Positions 43,502 to 53,545 of a stretch of DNA of 64,000 nucleotides are shown here, piece after piece. Made by a program: the position numbers and the translations under genes. Numbering within the stretch: the first letter of the stretch is position 1; each line of letters opens with the position of its first letter. Where the stretch lies: assembly GCA_021292105.1 (NCBI GenBank), contig CM037861.1:55783245-55847244 (forward strand), written 5' to 3'. The DNA is from Anadara kagoshimensis. Its lineage: Eukaryota; Mollusca; Bivalvia; Arcoida; Arcidae. Below the pieces are notes generated by a model, which saw only the letters and a list, made by a program, of their open reading frames with translations, did not search any database and had not been told where the DNA came from.

Positions 43502-44420
43502 GGTACTTAACACGCACTTTAAATTCAAAGCCAGTTTTTAAGTCTTTGAACAGTTTAAGTACACGGAATAACAGAATGTTTTTAAAATCAGTTTATTATT
43601 AAGTATATAACTATCAACAATATTAATAGGTATAATATCTCTGCGTATATTTGACCTCACGTGGTTCTGTTACCTTCATTAATTTACATTATTTCATAAA
43701 AAAAATCAAAAATGACATTGCAGCATTATTATTATGTTATTATTATTATTATTATTATTAGTAGTACATAACTGTAGTTATTTTTTGTATAGACATATAG
43801 AGAAGAAACAAATAGGTCACTGTGACCTATTTATATTACGGACAAACTTATTTTGTGACATTTGCGATCTGTTGATGATCACTTAATTCTATCATAATTG
43901 ATATTTCTCCATGTTTCAAAAACACAGATATTGTAGCAACCAGTCGCGGATAATTGTTTAAGCATCATTCGATGGTCTAATTAAAAATTTATCAGCATAT
44001 GTAGTGTTATAAATTAATGATTACCTTTCAAAGAATAGAGAGACTGATAACAAACCGTCAGTATATCAAATAATGTACACATAAATCAGGAGCTATCTAC
44101 TGCTATATAAATAATACATATTTGTCTGCATATGTCGCTAAAGATAAAAAATCGTGTTTTACACGTAAATAATAATAATAATAATAATAATAATAGACTT
44201 TATTTTTCGAGGCTGCTTATTTGGTCTGAGGCAATTTTTTATAAGACCCTCCAACATGAATGATTACAAATAACATTTCCTTACATATAGTAATAAAAAA
44301 TGCAAAATATAAAACATATACTAAGTATAAAACTATGTACAAGTTTATATATATATGTTTATTATATAGCAATATATGCCTCGCATAGAAATTAAACGAT
44401 AAATCCCGAGGTGTTAGTGT
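43502..44420. other. Unassigned region with (TTA)n and (AAT)n microsatellites
   Basis: (TTA)n is at about 43725-43760 and (AAT)n at about 44168-44195. No gene was recognised. Confidence 0.4.
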
Positions 44421-44797
44421 GTAATAAATACCGATATTTGCACGCTAACTTTGTTCCAGTCCGAGGTTTCTCGAATCATTATTTCATATTGCACGCTTTG
44501 TCACATGACGCTGTCATTTATGACGTCATTCGATTGTTGTCGACGTCATCACTGTGTTGTTGTCATATTGCACTAGTTCTTATATCCATTTACAAGAACT
44601 AGTGCGATATTTATGTATTGTACGAAAAATGGTATTTTAGATGAAATACTTGACGGAAGTAAACGAAATTTTTTGCTAAATAATAAAAGGGTTATTGTGA
44701 AATATTGTCTCGAGTTGACTCGGACATTTGCACGAGCTTGCGAGTGCAAATTTCGAGTCAACAAGGGACAATATTTCACAATATCAGTTTAATAACC
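44421..44797. repeat. Two adjacent hairpin elements
   Basis: At 44565-44608, ATTGCACTAGTTCTT pairs with AAGAACTAGTGCGAT. At about 44686-44797, GGGTTATTGTGAAATATTGTC pairs with GACAATATTTCACAATAT..AATAACCC, with inner arms GAGTTGACTCG/CGAGTCAAC and ATTTGCAC/GTGCAAAT. They look like a foldback MITE with nested stems. GACGTCA-like TGACGTCAT motifs occur at 44519-44550. Confidence 0.7.
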
Positions 44798-45547
44798 CTA
44801 TAATATTAAACAACCAAATGTTAAGATGCATTGATAATATAATATTATCAATTAATAAGTAAAAAAGGACTTTGGTATAACTTTTGAAATTCTTCAAAGA
44901 TGTCGCGTTTTTTATAATTAATTGCGTTGGTAATGAATTGCAAACTATTGAACCTGCGTATGAAATTGATGATTTTCGTAATTCTGAATTGGATCTATAT
45001 AAAAATAACATGTAACTGACAATACTTAGAGCATACCCTAACATAATAACATATATAATACTAGTGTTAATTAAAGAGCACTGAACGGCTGTATCGAAAT
45101 ACAATTCTTCATCAGTGGTGCTTGGACCAAAATTATAAAACCTAAATGTTTCAAGGGGTTGAAAAAATATACGAGAACCAACATATATTTAACCAAATAT
45201 AGCTAAATAAATACATTAGATGAGTTTTGAGGGTTTTCAGATTTTAACTAGCAGCAGTGTATTTCTGATAATACAAAAGAATTACCGTTTGATTAACACA
45301 TTTTGAGAACAAGCCTGTATAAAATTCATAACGGTGAGTAGACCTTGGTCATAATGACAGAATATTGTCCAGTGGTATAGTCAAATACTTTTAATAATTC
45401 TAGCTATAAAATATAATCAAGCATTAGAACTTTTGTAAATAATGAACCACATAACAAATTTAAAAAAATAAATAAATAAGAAGTAAATAAATTGTGTATT
45501 TTGGCTAAACAATAATTGTGATGTAGCTTATATTAATTTTCATCTTA
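44798..45547. other. Unassigned stretch
   Basis: No gene or classifiable repeat was recognised; the minus-strand ORF at 44784-45104 is hydrophobic but lacks splice or family support. Confidence 0.35.
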
Positions 45548-45725
45548 CAGTAGAATAGCAGCTCAGTTGGTAGATTGCTCACTTCGAATGTGGGAAGGTG
45601 TGGGTTCGAACTCTGACCGGGGTTAAACCAAGCCTTTAAAACATGTAATAGCATGTTTAGAACACTTCTTGCACATTGTCCTGAGGTCAAATTTTCTGCT
45701 ACTTCAGCTATAGCTAATGACGTCT
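45548..45725 (+). repeat. SINE family A, shortened
   Basis: The head GCAGCTCAGTTGGTAGATTG, box B GTGTGGGTTCGAACTC and the tail (CTATAGCTAATGACGTCTCG) are present, but the middle of the body is deleted. Confidence 0.7.
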
Positions 45726-45775
45726 CGATATGATATAAAATGTGTAGATTCCTCTCCTAACAATAGTGACTTAGT

Positions 45776-45960
45776 GCGCGCGCTTACGGGGAACAGTGCT
45801 TCTCACCGCCAAGGTTTTGGCAGATTGTAGGGTAAAAAGGTTTCCAAAAAGCTTGCCAAAGGTCGGTGGTTTTCTCCAGGTATTTAGGTTTGCCCTACCA
45901 TCCTTGAGTTGACTACCTCGATATAAGTGATTTATTCTTAGCTAAAGCGTTTAATATAAT
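45776..45960 (+). repeat. SINE-like repeat, family D
   Basis: GCTTCTCACCGCCAAGGTTT, GGTCGGTGGTTTTCTCCAGG, TATTTAGGTTTGCCCTACCA and TCGATATAAGTGATTTATTC form a SINE-type body with a tail like family A. No clear tRNA head was found. Confidence 0.5.
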
Positions 45961-46193
45961 TTTCTCACTTCCTCCCTTCTTGCAATATTCATACAAAACA
46001 TATTGATTGTTCTGTTCATTTTAGTTTTTGTTGCTAGTTGAGTGGCATTTATTACACATGGCGGGATTGAATTATTAATGGTAGTACCTAGATTTGACGA
46101 TATCATTTATTCCTTGATAAATAATTCAAATAACGAAAAGGGATAGTTTACACACAATGTTTCAACAGGAAGGAATGGTAAGTATTAAAAGGA

Positions 46194-46507
46194 GTGTACC
46201 CATAGGGCGCGTTTGGTTGGTTTTTAAATGTGTGTGAGTGTACACATAGGGCACGTTTGGTTGGTTTTTAAATGTGTGTGAGTGTACACATAGGGCGTGT
46301 TTGGTTGGTTTTTAAATGTGTGTGAGTGTACCCATAGGGCTCGTTTGGTTGGTTTTTAAATGTGTGTGAGTGTACCCATAGGGCGCGTTTGGTTGGTTTT
46401 TAAATGTGTGTGAGTGTACCCATAGGGCGCGTTTGGTTGGTTTTTAAATGTGTGTGAGTGTACCCATAGGGCGCGTTTGGTTGGTTTTTAAATGTGACAC
46501 ACACACA

Positions 46508-46555
<48 letters not shown>

Positions 46556-46567
46556 ACACACACACAC
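46194..46567. repeat. 44-bp minisatellite (about 7 copies) joined to (CA)n
   Basis: The unit reads GTGTACCCATAGGGCGCGTT, then TGGTTGGTTTTTAAATGTGT, then GTGA, repeated from 46194 to about 46495. It runs straight into an interrupted (CA)n to about 46567. Confidence 0.95.
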
Positions 46568-46759
46568 GATCAGGACTTACTAGATTTTGAACAGGAACTG
46601 GTTCTCGTTTTCGGTCGTAACCAATCAGCGAAATTTTATTAAAACAAGTGTTAACCTCTGACACCTTTAGTAATTTAACAACTTAAACTTACTTTAGAGA
46701 GTGTTTTATACTCAGTAAATTGTATATTTATGTGATCATATTCTCCATATAATAAAAAA

Positions 46760-47060
46760 ATAAACACATCGATTCATGTCCGAATGACAGTCCCAAAGGC
46801 AAAACAGAAATGTTGAAAACTGATAAATTGAGTTAACACATAGACTTTAACCAGGGAAATAAGGCCAGGTGCTGCTCCGGAAGGATAACCACTTTCTGTT
46901 AAGCTAGCTACATCCGCCACATTTAAAATCAAACTGAGAAACTACTAAATATATGGCGTCAAATATATCCATGATGAAGAATGTAGAGGTGAATAAATGT
47001 AATCAATACACAGGAGGACTTGTTAGGCTGATTGGTGTTAATGGTCAGTAATGGATACTT
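46760..47060 (+). repeat. Dispersed repeat R1
   Basis: Contains CCAGGGAAATAAGGCCAGGT, GCTGCTCCGGAAGGATAACC, TTAAGCTAGCTACATCCGCC and CAAATATATCCATGATGAAG. Confidence 0.8.
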
Positions 47061-47189
47061 ATAAAATAGCCAAATAATTAAATCATGTTTAAACTGTGGT
47101 CAGAAACTAGTTTTATTTCTATTCTATGTAACCATGTGGTCATCTGGGTATTGTTTATTCATTATTTTGATGGATATATAAACTTGTAG

Positions 47190-47462
47190 TACAGTACAGT
47201 GCAGAGCTGTCGAAAGTTAAACACTTAGATAACAACGGGTTGAAACACGGCTGTTGTGTGGCCTAGATATGGATAGGGAGAGACTCAAGAAATGTAACAG
47301 CTGCCAAGAGATAGATGTAACAGCAGCCGAGAGATAGATGCAACAGCTACCGAGAGATAGATGTAACAGTTACCGAGACATAGCCCACAAGATGCCCGTA
47401 TTAACTGCTTATTTGGCACTTATTATTGATAAGTTTTAAATGTTTGATAGGTCTGTACTGTA
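47190..47462. repeat. MITE family M2 with internal 25-bp tandem repeat
   Basis: The ends TACAGTACAG..GAGCTGTCGAAAGTTAAAC and TAAATGTTTGATAGGTCTGTACTGTA are inverted. The centre (about 47289-47375) has about four copies of a 25-bp unit around CGAGAGATAGATGTAACAGC. The sister copy is at 58491-58706. Confidence 0.75.
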
Positions 47463-47639
47463 CATTGTTCCTATGTTTGTTTGCTCACCACACCTGAAGT
47501 AAATTTTATATCTAAAGATACATTTACTTAAATTGTATCCCATGAACGTCTAGATAATAATTATATATTGTTTTAACTAGAGGAGTTTCTTGAGAGACGA
47601 ACACTCCGCCTCCTCCATTACTGAGTTATCAGTTTTATA

Positions 47640-47900
47640 TCCGTGATCACAATGTTGTTAGTAAGTATGTCTCTGTATCTAAAATAACCATGAAATATGT
47701 GACAACCCAAAGTTCCTCTTTCTTTTCATTCGTAATTTTTGTGTCACACCGGCAGGTGTAGCGGTGTACCCTTTCGGGGCACCAAACCTCACTTTGCTGG
47801 TGAAAGTTTGCATTGTTTAACTTAATTTACCCGTTTCAAAATTATTATATTGCTTTTGAATCGTGGTTTTGACATGGATTGGCATGGTTGCTTTTGATTT
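47640..47900 (-). repeat. Dispersed repeat R1 (reverse)
   Basis: Reads AAGTTCCTCTTTCTTTTCAT, GGCAGGTGTAGCGGTGTACC, GTTTAACTTAATTTACCCGT and TGGTTTTGACATGGATTGGC, the reverse-sense order of R1. Confidence 0.7.
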
Positions 47901-48178
47901 AACATAATTACCTTTACTCTTAACCCATGTACCTAAATTTGGTATACGACAAATGGTCTAATGTTTGTTAAAATTTGTGCCAAGTTTGATAAATATACAT
48001 GGAAGACATGGAAGGGACGATATATTAGGACAGGTGGATAGATAGAGACATTACTTTATACCCACTTCGTTTACGGAGAACATAAAAAGTGCAATCTGTT
48101 TTATACTGATACCCTTGTTATTGAGTGTTGCCATGCCCTCTAAACTGATATAAAAACAATCAGTCGTTTTTGTGATCC

Positions 48179-48209
<31 letters not shown>

Positions 48210-48295
48210 GAAACAGTTATTGAACCCTGTTTTTAAAGTTTTCACTATGCTTTTAGCATCATGCTTTAAGCCTTTACCGGTGTTTTTGTTCTTGG

Positions 48296-48360
48296 GATAA
48301 TATTGCTGATGTGACAAATATGATACAAAGACACATATTTGTCACATCAGCAATATTATC
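48296..48360. repeat. Perfect 27-bp inverted repeat
   Basis: The first 27 bases (from GATAATATTGCTGATGTGAC) are the exact complement of the last 27 (to GTCACATCAGCAATATTATC) around an 11-base loop ATACAAAGACA. A run of about 27 A lies 90 bases upstream (48179-48205). Confidence 0.95.
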
Positions 48361-48869
48361 GTTTTTAATTTTGAATTATTATGAAAAAACTCACTGAAAG
48401 TTGCACATAGCAGTACATTTAATATCATGAAAAGTAATTTCGTCACAAAAATAATGGATACTATTTCGCCGTAATGTTAAGTGTTTGTTAAAAGTATTGG
48501 GCGTTTTATTATTATAAATGTTATTAACAATCGTTTAAATTTTTGTTTTATAATTCTTATTTGACTTGTTATGATGTACAGTTATGTTAGTATTTATATT
48601 AGGAATATCTTATTCATTTTTTAAAGGCTTAAATGACGCTCGGTGCTTTGAAATATGACCGTGAGTATTGAAGGCCAATAACTTTTCATACTCTTCAACG
48701 CTCGTCTTCCATATAACAGTTTCAGTTATCTCGCTTTAGTTTAAAATGCAACATATAACGAACGTATAAAAACTTTCAAAATTGTTCACGTACTTCAGAC
48801 ATGGTGTTTATATTATACATTGAAATTTTTAAACTGTCCTACTGTATAGAAAGGTTATACCAAAATGCA
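48361..48869. other. Unassigned stretch
   Basis: AT-rich, nothing recognised. Confidence 0.35.
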
Positions 48870-49110
48870 TTGATATCATGCATTAGTTCCCCATGGTGGA
48901 TTTGACATCCCATAGTTCCAAGTTCCTTTTATTCTCACGTGACAGATGTAGCTAGACAAGGATTACTTTCCACTTGGAGAACCTGGTATCATTTCCGTAG
49001 TAGAAGCTCACAAGCTCGAATTTAACTAAATTTGTCAGTTTTCAAAATTTTTTACTTTGTTTTTGGATTGTAATTTTCACATGGAGTTTTGATTGTATGT
49101 ATATGTCATA
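48870..49110 (-). repeat. Dispersed repeat R1 (reverse)
   Basis: CATAGTTCCAAGTTCCTTTT, GACAGATGTAGCTAGACAAG, AACTAAATTTGTCAGTTTTC and GGATTGTAATTTTCACATGG follow in R1 reverse order. Confidence 0.7.
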
Positions 49111-49192
49111 TACAATTTTTTGAATTTAATCATTAAATACATTCAAAAAATGGTATTGTCATATACCATTTTTTGAATGTATATGACATATA
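49096..49192. repeat. Palindromic MITE-like repeat
   Basis: ATACATTCAAAAAATGGTAT (about 49137) pairs exactly with ATACCATTTTTTGAATGTAT a few bases later; outer GTATATGTCATATAC ends are also self-complementary. A relative lies at 59836-59896 in the opposite sense. Confidence 0.8.
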
Positions 49193-49409
49193 CATCTACA
49201 CAACGAACTAATAATAATACATATATAATATAAGCATTTAGTCATGGTTTGTTAATACAAGGCGTATTTTGCGCATTAAACATTTGTTAAAAAGCAAGAT
49301 TTGAACCCTTTTCTGGAAATGTTAACAACACCACTGAATATCTCGTGTTGTTTTATAATCACTATAACCTGTAAATTGTGCCTATATGTACCTGTTTTCT
49401 TAGTATTAT

Positions 49410-49640
49410 TAGTATATATGACGTCCTATTGTTCCATGTTCCTTTCATTCTCAATTCTGATGTCACACGTAGCGGTTGTAGCTAGCTCTATGGGAGGTTC
49501 TTATCCTTCCTGAGCACGCGTCATCTGATCCTTGATGGAATGAAAGTTAGTCAGTTTTTATAGTTTTCAGTTTGGTTTTGGGATTGTGATTTGGAGCGGT
49601 ATGTTTGAGTTTGATTTGATTCAGGGTTTTTTGTTGTTAT
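49410..49640 (-). repeat. Dispersed repeat R1 (reverse)
   Basis: Contains GTTCCATGTTCCTTTCATTC, AGCGGTTGTAGCTAGCTCTA, TCAGTTTTTATAGTTTTCAG and GGGATTGTGATTTGGAGCGG. Confidence 0.7.
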
Positions 49641-49819
49641 TGTCGTCTTGACAGCATAATTTGTTTTTCAGGTAAATGGGTTCATTTTATCCATGACAAA
49701 TAAATGTACATGTAAAATTATATTGTTTCCACTAAGGGATGCAAGCTGCTTACAAATTAATTTTTTACTTAAGAATATTGCAAGCCTAGGCTGTTTAAGG
49801 CCATTAAAAAGTTTTGTGG

Positions 49820-50190
49820 CTGTCATCACAATATTGTTGATTATTTTTATGGCTCTATATCTAAAATTACTATAGGTTTAGCCATAGTTCCATTTTCCTT
49901 TATTCTTAACTTTGATTACACATTTGGCGGATGTAGCTAGCTAAACAGAAGCGCTTACCCTGTCAGTTTCCCCGGCTTCACTTCCCTGGTGTAAGTTCAC
50001 GTGTGTGACTTAATTGGGCAATTTCAAAGTTTTACTTTGATTCTGGATTGTGATTTGGACATGGATTTGTATGTTTGTTTTTACTTTGATTCTGGATTGT
50101 GATTTGGACATGGATTTGTATGTTTGTTTTTACTTTGATTCTGGATTGTGATTTGGACATGGATTTGTATGTTTGTTTTGATTGTTATCT
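49820..50190 (-). repeat. R1 copy (reverse) with 49-bp segment triplicated
   Basis: R1 body at 49820-50030 (GGCGGATGTAGCTAGCTAAA) leads into three 49-bp tandem copies (50031-50178) of TTTACTTTGATTCTGGATTG plus TGATTTGGACATGGATTTGT plus ATGTTTGTT. The triplicated segment overlaps the part of R1 amplified into the 65-bp satellite at 36.8 kb. Confidence 0.85.
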
Positions 50191-50799
50191 TATATTTTTG
50201 GAATATATTTAATGATGATATTTAAAAAAGGCATATAATTATATAGTCTGTCTATATTCTGTCACAAGGTGTACATATCTGGAAAATACGCACAATTTTC
50301 TGCAGATAGTGTCATGCATTCAGGTCATGTAATGCACTTTAGTACTAGTACAGGTTCAATTCAATGAAAGATATTTTTTCTTTACAAAAGTACAAAGACC
50401 AAGTCGTCATAATTACATATATTTTGTTTCCAAAATTCTTCATGAAATAAAATCAAAATTGTACACATGAAGATAGATCGATCTAATGTAATATCTTTTG
50501 TATTTATATATTTTATTTATAGTGGGACTTGTCAAAATTTTACACATTCCAGACAGAACATTTTATTAAGATCAAACTGGTTTCAGTTTACACATCAATT
50601 GAACAGACAGAGTTAATGGTATGGCTCAAAATTCAATTCAGTTTAGACAGATTTTGGGTTGACCAAGGATTCTGTTTTATTAGGTTGACTGTAGTTCAAT
50701 TAAGACAGTTTTAGAGCAGTTATCAAAATTGTGTGAGGTATTATAAGAAATATACTCTTCGGCTTTAGTAATCCCCTTTTACACATTATTTATGATATA
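50191..50799. other. Unassigned stretch
   Basis: Contains GTTCAATT-type imperfect repeats at 50570-50710 (ATTGAACAGACAG, CAATTCAGTTTAGACAG, CAATTAAGACAG). No gene was recognised. Confidence 0.35.
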
Positions 50800-51420
50800 T
50801 TGATATGTACGATATCACTGTATCCAAAATTAACTTGGATTTATTTCATGTCACATACTTCAAAGTTCCTTTCATTCTCAATTTTGATTACACACGTGGC
50901 GGATGTAGCTAGCTAGACAGGAGGTGCTTACTCTTCCAGAGCACAGGTATAACTTCATGTCGGAGGTGCACGTTTTTACTTAATTTACCAGTTTTCAAGA
51001 ATTACAATTTTTTTGGGATGCGATTTAAACGTGGACAGGTATATTTGTGGTTGAATTGTATACAGGAATGATGTTCATAAGTCATAAGTTGGACGCTGTT
51101 TGAAGTCGGACAGTGTTTATAGCTGAATCTACTCAATCGCCTACCTTCGTGCCCTAGTAATTACTACTGGGAAGAATCTGACAGATCCATAGTTAAAGGA
51201 GACATTCTGACCTTTATATTTATTGATAAATGATTTCAATTGTGTTGTGTAAATCTTCTATAAGCAAATACTTTAAGTGCTTACCCTTCCGGAGAACCCG
51301 GTCTCACTTCCCTGGTGGAGGTACAAGAGTTTAACCTGACTTGTCAGTTTCACAGTTTTTTTATTTGCTTTCTGAATTGTCATTTGGACATAGATTAGTA
51401 TGTTTGTTTTTGTTTATATA
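50800..51420 (-). repeat. Two R1 copies (reverse), 50800-51065 and 51250-51420
   Basis: The first has CACGTGGCGGATGTAGCTAG and CAGGAGGTGCTTACTCTTCC; the second has GCTTACCCTTCCGGAGAACC and TCATTTGGACATAGATTAGT. Both end in the GATTTGGACATGGATT-like segment. Confidence 0.75.
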
Positions 51421-52866
51421 TATAAAGCCATAAAATCGTAGGTAAATATACATCATGTACATGCCAATTATTGTTGTAAGGTTTGAAAAACAGTACTCTA
51501 TTCTGTATTACGCTTGATTTATATAATATAGTAAATTATTACATGATCATCATTGTTAAATGGGTATTATGGGGATAAATCTGTTTGGAATTGAGCATTC
51601 AGCTACAAGATATACTGTCATGGTGATGATCCTAGCAAACATCGAACAGGACTTTCTGACAGTAAGTGTAATGAAACTCAAGATTATCGACATCATCTGA
51701 TACTTGATTTTACTGGCTTTGTTGGTGAAAGAGGAGTTATCCCTCTTTGGTTTATCTTTACAAAACCTTATTTCCTACCGGAAGGGTAAGTAACTACTTT
51801 TAGCAAGATAAAAGCGCTACGAGTGTAATCAAAATTTAGAATGGAAGAAACTATGGGTCGTCAAATATAGCCAGGGTAATTTAAAATAAAGACACATTAT
51901 TATAATCAACAATATTGTGTTGACGACCACTAAACGTATTAAAGGCTTTAATAAACCTAGGCCACTGAAGTACATAAATTTTCAACATATTTAATACATG
52001 TATAATGCAGGGAGGGTAAGATCAAATGTTCAGGAAGGGTTATACGTTGGATTTTATTACAGTATATAGGAATGGAAACCTTATCTCATAATAAATGGTT
52101 GCTTGTTTTACGTCTTATTGGATTGAAACGTAAGGTTTGCTTATATCTGAATAAAAGAGCAAAGGTATGTAACTATACGCTCCGTCATAATCTCTTAAAT
52201 GTTTTCAGTGATGACATAAGCATTAGAAAAAATAAGTTAGGAGGCAAGAAGCATGGACCAAGTGCTTCTTGCATGTAGATACTTTTATTGTGATCAAAAT
52301 CTGTAACAACATTTGTTACTTAAATATGATCTAGAAAGATTGAAATATCGAAATGTGTCGATTTACATTATTCTATAAGAAATGCATTCCTTTCCAAAGA
52401 TTGTTAAGTTAGAAAACAAGTGAAACATTTCATAACATTGCATGATTTTTTTTTTACATTTCTTAAAAAAGTCAAAGGCATCTGCAATACTTCAATGTAC
52501 AGAATAGTTTCAATCGAGTCGCTAGCTGAGTTTCTTACCGTTTAAAAGGAAACCTCAGACAGCTCCCATGTGCGTTAAGAGATTCGTGATGAAACATACA
52601 TTGAGTCAGCATCTATTCTAAAGGCGCATCCGGCTCATCGACACTAAAAAATTGAACAAGCTTGTAAAGCCACGGGTACTGTATTTAGGATTGTTGTGTA
52701 TAATTATTAACCTGATGGAATCCATATACCTATGACCTATGGCAACTAAAGTGAGCTGAAAATTCATAAGCAATCGGAGGAAAAGTTTGCTTTGCACGAA
52801 CAGGGGTGCTTAAATGTAAGTTCAAAGTAAACCAATTACTTCCAGTCTAAACATTGGACCTTGTGA
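51421..52866. other. Mostly unassigned; one R1 fragment at 51770-51975
   Basis: The R1 fragment has CCGGAAGGGTAAGTAACTAC and CGTCAAATATAGCCAGGGTA in forward sense. The 68-codon plus-strand ORF at 52072 has no recognised motif. Confidence 0.45.
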
Positions 52867-52955
52867 TTATAAACTATTTGGATATTTCGTGATGGCCCTG
52901 AACAGAATGATGCCACAGAGGATCGTACCGACAAATGCTATTTTAAAGGAACAAT
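52867..52955 (-). CDS. Candidate orphan terminal exon with a membrane segment
   Basis: The acceptor TTTCTTTCAG precedes 52955; the frame (phase 1 in) reads CSFKIAFVGTILCGIILFRA, then ITKYPNSL and a stop at 52867. The hydrophobic stretch and short polar tail look like the C-terminus of a membrane or GPI-anchored protein. It lies just downstream of the polyadenylation signal of the 53.2-kb gene and has no visible partner exon, so it could be an alternative last exon or chance. Confidence 0.3.
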
Positions 52956-53089
52956 CTGAAAGAAATGTTGACTATGTGCATTAAGGTAAATGACGTTATA
53001 CATTAACAACGAATGTTATGTACCTCAGCTTATGAACTAGTTGTTTAAAATTCAGATATGCTTAAATAAACTGTAAATATACAAATGCT

Positions 53090-53095
53090 TTTATT
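53090..53095 (-). promoter_or_regulatory. Polyadenylation signal AATAAA for the 53.2-kb gene
   Basis: Minus-strand AATAAA lies 76 bases after the stop codon of the membrane protein gene. Confidence 0.6.
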
Positions 53096-53170
53096 TAGAA
53101 AACAAAGCATACAGTAGCACCAAAAACACGAATCCATTAATGAATTCTAGCACCTTCAAAGACTTATGCC

Positions 53171-53545
53171 CTACGTCGAATTATTCATAGTTTTCTGAGA
53201 AACACCTGTCCTTGGCTTAATATCAGAACTAATGACGTCATGTTTTGTCCATTCGACTAGTGACGTTTCATTCTCAAGATCCTCCAATATTAATATATCA
53301 TGTGAAGTTTGATAAGTCAATTGCTTCGTTGGCTTTGTCTTTGCACAGTGTCGTCTGCACCTATGACGTACGACAATGATCATCCCTATGACAAATGCCA
53401 GTATAATAATTACACTAAGAATCCGCAGTACAAGTAGAACTGTTTCGTTAACTTTTGTGACTTCATCAGCACCGTCCGTCACGATGAAGAGTGAAATACT
53501 CAATAATGCCATGCTACTTCTACCATCAATAGAGTCTTCAGTTGC
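53171..53545 (-). CDS. Cadherin-like single-pass membrane protein, terminal exon
   Basis: The acceptor TTATTTAACAG precedes 53545. The frame enters in phase 0, agreeing with the exon at 59615, and runs 124 codons to a stop at 53171. It starts ATEDSIDGRSSMALLSISLF, the closing strands of a cadherin-type repeat in pattern. After a short acidic stretch comes one membrane segment (VLLVLRILSVIIILAFVIGM), then a basic stop-transfer (RHRCRRHCAKTK) and a cytoplasmic tail of about 55 residues rich in Ser, Thr, Asp and Glu. Topology is type I. No catenin-binding motif is recognised, so a classical cadherin is unlikely; a protocadherin-like or orphan cadherin-repeat protein fits better. Confidence 0.75.
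   Translation of the reverse strand, partial: ATEDSIDGRSSMALLSISLFIVTDGADEVTKVNETVLLVLRILSVIIILAFVIGMIIVVRHRCRRHCAKTKPTKQLTYQTSHDILILEDLENETSLVEWTKHDVISSDIKPRTGVSQKTMNNST

Noticed and set aside
52072-52278. 68-residue plus-strand ORF
   Set aside because: No splice context, domain or repeat resemblance; length is within chance expectation.
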